A stretch of 64,000 nucleotides of DNA, taken from Intrasporangium calvum. GTDB lineage: Bacteria; Actinomycetota; Actinomycetes; Actinomycetales; Dermatophilaceae. Positions within the stretch are counted from its first letter, which is position 1. Each line of letters opens with the position of its first letter. The notes beneath the pieces were generated by a model that saw nothing but the letters and a program-made list of their open reading frames with translations, was not told the origin of the DNA and did not search any database. Made by a program: the position numbers and the translations under genes. The DNA lies in contig NZ_JAPFQL010000026.1 of assembly GCF_028446585.1 (NCBI RefSeq), positions 1 to 64,000 of the forward strand, read 5' to 3'. Below are positions 60,035 through 64,000 of the stretch, one piece after another.

Positions 60035-61095
60035 CGGACTCCGCCGCGGTCCTGCCGGGCCCGACCAACTCGATCGCCGACGTCGCCGGGGTGCGCGTCG
60101 GGCACTGCACGCGGGACGAGCCCGGCTGGCTCACCGGGGTCACCGTCGTCGTCGCGCCTCCCGGGGGTGCGGTGGCCGGCGTCGACGTGCGCGGTGGTGG
60201 CCCGGGCACCCGGGAGACCGACCTGCTCGACCCCCGCAACCTCGTCGACCGCGTCGACGCGGTGGTCCTCGGGGGCGGCAGCGCACCGGGGCTCGGCGCG
60301 GTGGACGGCGTCGTCGATGGCCTCTTCGACGACGGCCGCGGTTGGCCGATGCGCGAGCCGGGCCAGGTGGTGCCGATCGTGCCGGCCGCCATCCTCTTCG
60401 ACCTCGGCCGCGCCGGCACGTGGCGCCACTACCCGCGGGCCGCGGACGGCCGGGCTGCCTACTCCGCCGCCGGCGCCTCGGTGGCGCAGGGGTGCGTCGG
60501 CGCGGGCACTGGGGCGCGGGTCGGCGGGCTCAAGGGAGGCGTGGGGACGGCGAGCGTCGTCCTGCCCTCCGGGGTGACGGTGGGCGCGATCGTGGCGCTC
60601 AACGCGGTCGGCTCCGCGGTCGACCCCACCACCGGCAGGCCGTATGCCGCTGGGCTCGGTCTCGCGGACGAGTTCGCTCACGTCGGGGTCGCGTCCGCGG
60701 CCGAGGTGGCCGAGGCTCGTGCTCGGGCCGAGTCGCTGCCGGACCGCGCCGCCGGGATGCCGGCGATGGCCACGACCATTGGCGTCGTCGCCACCGATGC
60801 CACGCTGACCAAGGCGCAGTGCCAGAAGCTCGCCGGCGTCGCGCACGACGGGTTTGCTCGGGCGGTCAAGCCGGTGCACACGCTGTTCGACGGCGACACG
60901 ATCTTCGCCCTGGCGACCGGTGGCCGGGAGGCGCCCGAGGCCCTCGACCTGCTGGTCCTGATGGAGGCAGGGGCGGACTGTGTGGCCCGGGCGATCGTGC
61001 ACGCGCTGCTGGCGGCCACCTCGGTCGACCGGACGGGGGACGGTGGCATCGCCCTCCGGTCGTGGTCCGAGGCCTTCCCGTCCGCGCGCCGCTGA
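60031..61095 (+). CDS. P1-family (DmpA-like) peptidase
   Basis: 354 aa from GTG 60031, overlapping the GNAT stop. Seen: NSIADVAGVRVGHCT, VDVRGGGPGTRETDLLDP, VLGGGSAPGLGAVDGV, GGLKGGVGTASVVLP, which holds the Gly-Thr/Ser autoprocessing region, and ALNAVGSAVDPTTGRP. The family self-cleaves into alpha and beta chains and acts as a cysteine/serine-type aminopeptidase. The dispersed repeat encodes PYAAGLG after the core, an exposed loop by position. Confidence 0.9.
   Translation: MTDSAAVLPGPTNSIADVAGVRVGHCTRDEPGWLTGVTVVVAPPGGAVAGVDVRGGGPGTRETDLLDPRNLVDRVDAVVLGGGSAPGLGAVDGVVDGLFDDGRGWPMREPGQVVPIVPAAILFDLGRAGTWRHYPRAADGRAAYSAAGASVAQGCVGAGTGARVGGLKGGVGTASVVLPSGVTVGAIVALNAVGSAVDPTTGRPYAAGLGLADEFAHVGVASAAEVAEARARAESLPDRAAGMPAMATTIGVVATDATLTKAQCQKLAGVAHDGFARAVKPVHTLFDGDTIFALATGGREAPEALDLLVLMEAGADCVARAIVHALLAATSVDRTGDGGIALRSWSEAFPSARR
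60640..60660 (-). repeat. Dispersed 24-bp repeat, copy in the P1 peptidase gene
   Basis: CCGTATGCCGCTGGGCTCGG; in frame as PYAAGLG. Confidence 0.75.
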
Positions 61096-61118
61096 CGTGG
61101 GTTGGCTCGAGCCGTCGC

Positions 61119-61186
61119 GGTCGGGCAGGCGGTCCGGTCGGGCAGGCGGTCCGGTCGGTCAGACGGCCCGGTCGGTCAGGCGGGGG
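61119..61186. repeat. Four tandem 17-bp repeats
   Basis: GGTCGGGCAGGCGGTCC at 61119-61135 and 61136-61152 is exact; 61153-61169 and 61170-61186 are diverged (GGTCGGTCAGACGGCCC, GGTCGGTCAGGCGGGGG). It fills the gap between two convergent genes and the last unit overlaps the stop of the MBL gene. Confidence 0.9.
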
Positions 61187-62063
61187 CCAGCGGGCCGGCG
61201 GCGTCGGCCTCGAGGGCTGCGTGCTCCCAGCCGCGCCGGAACGCCGCATCGAGGCTGCCGAGCTCGTAGGGGAGCCTCGAGTCGGGCTCGACCACTGCTG
61301 CCTCGACGGACCAGCCCGCGTCGTGGCGCTCGCGGATGACCTGGCCGACGAGGGCCACGTCGTCGCGCTGACGTCGGACGAAGTCGGTGTCGACGGGCTT
61401 GCCGTGACCCGGCACGACGACGGCGCCGGGGTCGAGCAGGCCGAGGTGCTCGGTCAGCGTGTCAGCCCAGTGGAGCGGCCAGCAGTCACCACCGAACGCG
61501 GGGGGCGCCGACTCCTCGACGAGGTCGCCGAGGAACATCGCGCCGGCATCGGCGACGTGGACGCTGATGTCCCCATCCGTGTGGCCGCGCCCTGCCCAGC
61601 TCATCGTCACCGCCCGGTCGCCGAGGTCGATGGTGGCGCTGTGCTCGAAGGTCCGGTCCGGGTGCCGGACCGCCGTCGCGCACACCTCGACCACGTCCCG
61701 TGAGGTGTAGCCGGCCTCGGGGCCGTCGCCGGGGTCGGCCCGGAAGAGCCCCTTGATCCGCGCCGCGTCCGCTTCCACGGAGCGTGCGACGTTGGCGTGG
61801 GCGTGGACCGTCGCTGCGGTGAACGCTCCATTGCCGAACGTGTGGTCGAAGTGCACGTGGGTGTTGACGACGTGGCGCACGGCGATGTCGGAACCGAGCC
61901 GCCGGATGTCGTCGAGGACCTCGAAGCCCTGCAGCAGGCTCGCCCTCGAGTCGACGACGACCGCGCCGTCACGTCCCAGCACGAGGCCGACGTTGACGTC
62001 CCATTGGGGGTAGCGGGCGACGAACACCTGATCTGCCACCTCGCGGAAACCCGACCCCATCAC
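61176..62063 (-). CDS. Metallo-beta-lactamase-fold hydrolase
   Basis: 295 aa, cytoplasmic. Metal motif NTHVHFDHTFGN, HANVARS, GRGHTDGDISVHV, FLGDLVEESAPPAFGG and VPGHGKPVD are the five MBL zinc motifs. Acts on thioester, lactone or phosphoester-like substrates; no specific assignment. The final codons overlap a tandem repeat tract, so the C-terminus (AGPLAPA) may vary between strains. Confidence 0.9.
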   Translation of the reverse strand: MMGSGFREVADQVFVARYPQWDVNVGLVLGRDGAVVVDSRASLLQGFEVLDDIRRLGSDIAVRHVVNTHVHFDHTFGNGAFTAATVHAHANVARSVEADAARIKGLFRADPGDGPEAGYTSRDVVEVCATAVRHPDRTFEHSATIDLGDRAVTMSWAGRGHTDGDISVHVADAGAMFLGDLVEESAPPAFGGDCWPLHWADTLTEHLGLLDPGAVVVPGHGKPVDTDFVRRQRDDVALVGQVIRERHDAGWSVEAAVVEPDSRLPYELGSLDAAFRRGWEHAALEADAAGPLAPA

Positions 62064-62162
62064 CGCGACCTCCTCGTTCGTTTCGCCGTCTCGGTGCCCG
62101 TCACCGTATCGGGACCGCCCGGACTGCGCACCAGGTGCCCGTTTCGTCTACCTTGGTGTGTC

Positions 62163-62687
62163 ATGCGTGCCGAGATGAAAGCCAGAGAGCGAGCAGCCAG
62201 ACGGCGTCGAAACGCCGTCGTCGCCGCCGGCTCCGCGGTCGTCGCGCTGCTCGGGGGCCTGGTCCTGTGGTGGCCGGACGACAGTCAGTGGCGGGACCAG
62301 CCGCTGTCCTCCGGGCTCATCCCGACGACGTCGATGAAGGTGGAGTGGACCCAGGACCCGGTGAGCAGCGACTGGCGCACGGTCGCCGGTGAGGGCGGCT
62401 CCACGCCCGCCTCGGCGTCATCCTCCGCCCCGAGCTCGACCGCCGGAAGCCCCACGTCCGGATCGCCCGGCGGCACGGTGAGCGCGACGACCGAGCCGGA
62501 GCCGACCGTGGGCCCGACCGAGCCACCGGCGCCGAGCTCCACCGCGACGACGACCGATCCCGAGCCGTCCACCTCGTCCGGCCCGCCCGGCAAGAGCAAT
62601 ACGAACAAGCCGACCAAGACCCCCAAGGCGGCCGGCAGCACCGCCGACACGGCCTGCTCGGTGGAGCTCTTCGGGGTCTGTCTCTGA
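62163..62687 (+). CDS. Membrane-anchored protein with Ser/Thr/Pro-rich extracytoplasmic tail
   Basis: 174 aa. A basic cytoplasmic N-terminus (KARERAARRRRN) precedes one helix (AVVAAGSAVVALLGGLVLWW), then a segment with PTTSMKVEWTQDPVSSDW and a long Ser/Thr/Pro/Gly tail ending in two Cys (TACSVELFGVCL). The terminal cysteines could form a disulfide. Divergent from the MBL gene. No family recognised. Confidence 0.7.
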   Translation: MRAEMKARERAARRRRNAVVAAGSAVVALLGGLVLWWPDDSQWRDQPLSSGLIPTTSMKVEWTQDPVSSDWRTVAGEGGSTPASASSSAPSSTAGSPTSGSPGGTVSATTEPEPTVGPTEPPAPSSTATTTDPEPSTSSGPPGKSNTNKPTKTPKAAGSTADTACSVELFGVCL

Positions 62688-62706
62688 GACGTGGCACGCT
62701 GGCGCC

Positions 62707-63126
62707 ATGGACTGCACGTTCTGTGCGATCGCGGCAGGCGACGTTCCGGCTGACCTCGTCCTGGACGAGCCCGGGTTCGTGGCGTTCCTCGACCGCAGGC
62801 CCGTCTTCAAGGGGCACGTGCTCCTCGTCCCCAGGGCGCACGTGCCCACCCTGCTGGACCTGCCGGAGGGCCTCGACGCGGGTCTGACCGGCGCTGTCCG
62901 ACGCCTCGCGGCGGCGGTGGTCGCGGGGCTCGGCGCGCAGGGCACGTTCGTCGCCATGAACAACGTCGTCAGCCAGTCAGTCCCGCACCTGCATGTCCAC
63001 GTCGTCCCTCGGACCAAGGGTGACGGGCTGCGCGGGTTCTTCTGGCCCCGGACCACGTACTCCAGTGCGGAGGAGTCCGCTGCCTACGCAGCCAGGCTGT
63101 CGGCTGCGCTCGCCGCCAGGTCCTGA
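62707..63126 (+). CDS. HIT-family nucleotide hydrolase/transferase
   Basis: 139 aa. DCTFCAIAAGDVPADLVLDE at the start and the histidine triad SVPHLHVHVVPR (about residues 92-103) are clear. KGHVLLVPRAHVPTLLDL is the substrate loop. Typically cleaves adenosine nucleotide phosphoramidates or Ap4A-like molecules. Starts 19 bp after the preceding gene. Confidence 0.93.
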   Translation: MDCTFCAIAAGDVPADLVLDEPGFVAFLDRRPVFKGHVLLVPRAHVPTLLDLPEGLDAGLTGAVRRLAAAVVAGLGAQGTFVAMNNVVSQSVPHLHVHVVPRTKGDGLRGFFWPRTTYSSAEESAAYAARLSAALAARS

Positions 63127-63136
63127 GCGGAGAAGG

Positions 63137-63198
63137 TTTGCACTCTCCCGGTGAGAGTGCCAATAATGGCGTTAGCACTCTCCCCCGGGGAGTGACAG
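63137..63198 (+). promoter_or_regulatory. Two tandem CIRCE operators (HrcA binding)
   Basis: Site 1, 63137-63163: TTTGCACTC-N9-GAGTGCCAA. Site 2, 63172-63198: TTAGCACTC-N9-GAGTGACAG. Both keep the CIRCE consensus (TTAGCACTC-N9-GAGTGCTAA) with correct spacing. They lie 120 bp upstream of groEL and give heat-inducible HrcA repression. Confidence 0.93.
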
Positions 63199-63240
63199 AA
63201 ATGGGCCGCACCACGAGGGGCCGTTTTCCCAGCGACGTGA

Positions 63241-64000
<760 letters not shown>

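Overview
The window is high-GC chromosomal DNA with dense, mostly short-gap operons, many GTG starts, frequent 4-bp ATGA/GTGA gene overlaps and leaderless-looking promoters. Gene content (an Rpf/LysM protein behind a c-di-AMP riboswitch, DUF3263, SigE-family ECF factors, groEL with CIRCE sites) points to an actinobacterium. The overall style suggests Micrococcales, possibly Intrasporangiaceae; that family-level placement is inference from gene style only.

Layout. 1-9.6 kb: end of a membrane protein, c-di-AMP riboswitch plus resuscitation-promoting-factor-like gene, tRNA-Thr(TGT), an ESX/WXG100-like pair with a lipoprotein, a small GTPase, an MMPL exporter and RNase HI. 9.6-31.1 kb: a carbohydrate locus. 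A translationally coupled operon (SIS isomerase, ROK kinase, PfkB kinase, class II aldolase, AGE-family isomerase) faces a DeoR regulator and a first sugar ABC transporter. These are followed by a FadR-type regulator, a cytoplasmic GH35 beta-galactosidase, a secreted GH101 endo-alpha-N-acetylgalactosaminidase, a ROK repressor and a second sugar ABC transporter. Read together, this is most simply a system that strips Gal-beta-1,3-GalNAc from O-glycoproteins, imports it, splits it and burns the GalNAc arm via tagatose-6-phosphate. A NagA-type deacetylase lies separately at 55.8 kb. 31.1-36.5 kb: double-domain Lrp regulator, M20 amidohydrolase with MFS exporter, and a metallophosphatase.

36.8-44.9 kb: four tandem copies of a two-gene module, each a SigE-family ECF sigma factor overlapping by 4 bp a membrane-anchored, beta-propeller-like protein with two conserved cysteine pairs. 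45-50.1 kb: SDR and acyl-CoA dehydrogenase, then modC/modB/modA and a HTH-TOBE protein. 50.2-63.1 kb: ArsR/AHSA1/glyoxalase operon, gabT, a DUF559 gene bracketed by two 88-bp elements, GDSL hydrolase, ung, nagA, HAD phosphatase, PLP decarboxylase, DUF3263, GNAT, P1 peptidase, metallo-beta-lactamase-fold hydrolase and HIT protein. 63.1 kb to the end: two CIRCE operators and the start of groEL.

Several repeat families overlie the genes. The most striking is a roughly 24-bp sequence (core GAGCYCAGCGGCATACGG), with about 17 copies spread through the window in both orientations, in intergenic DNA and in frame inside conserved genes. A second (core CGAAAGAGCAGTTCGCGA) occurs as two clusters of three. 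A third is the 88-bp element with inverted-repeat ends. No CRISPR array, rRNA, prophage or insertion sequence was seen.
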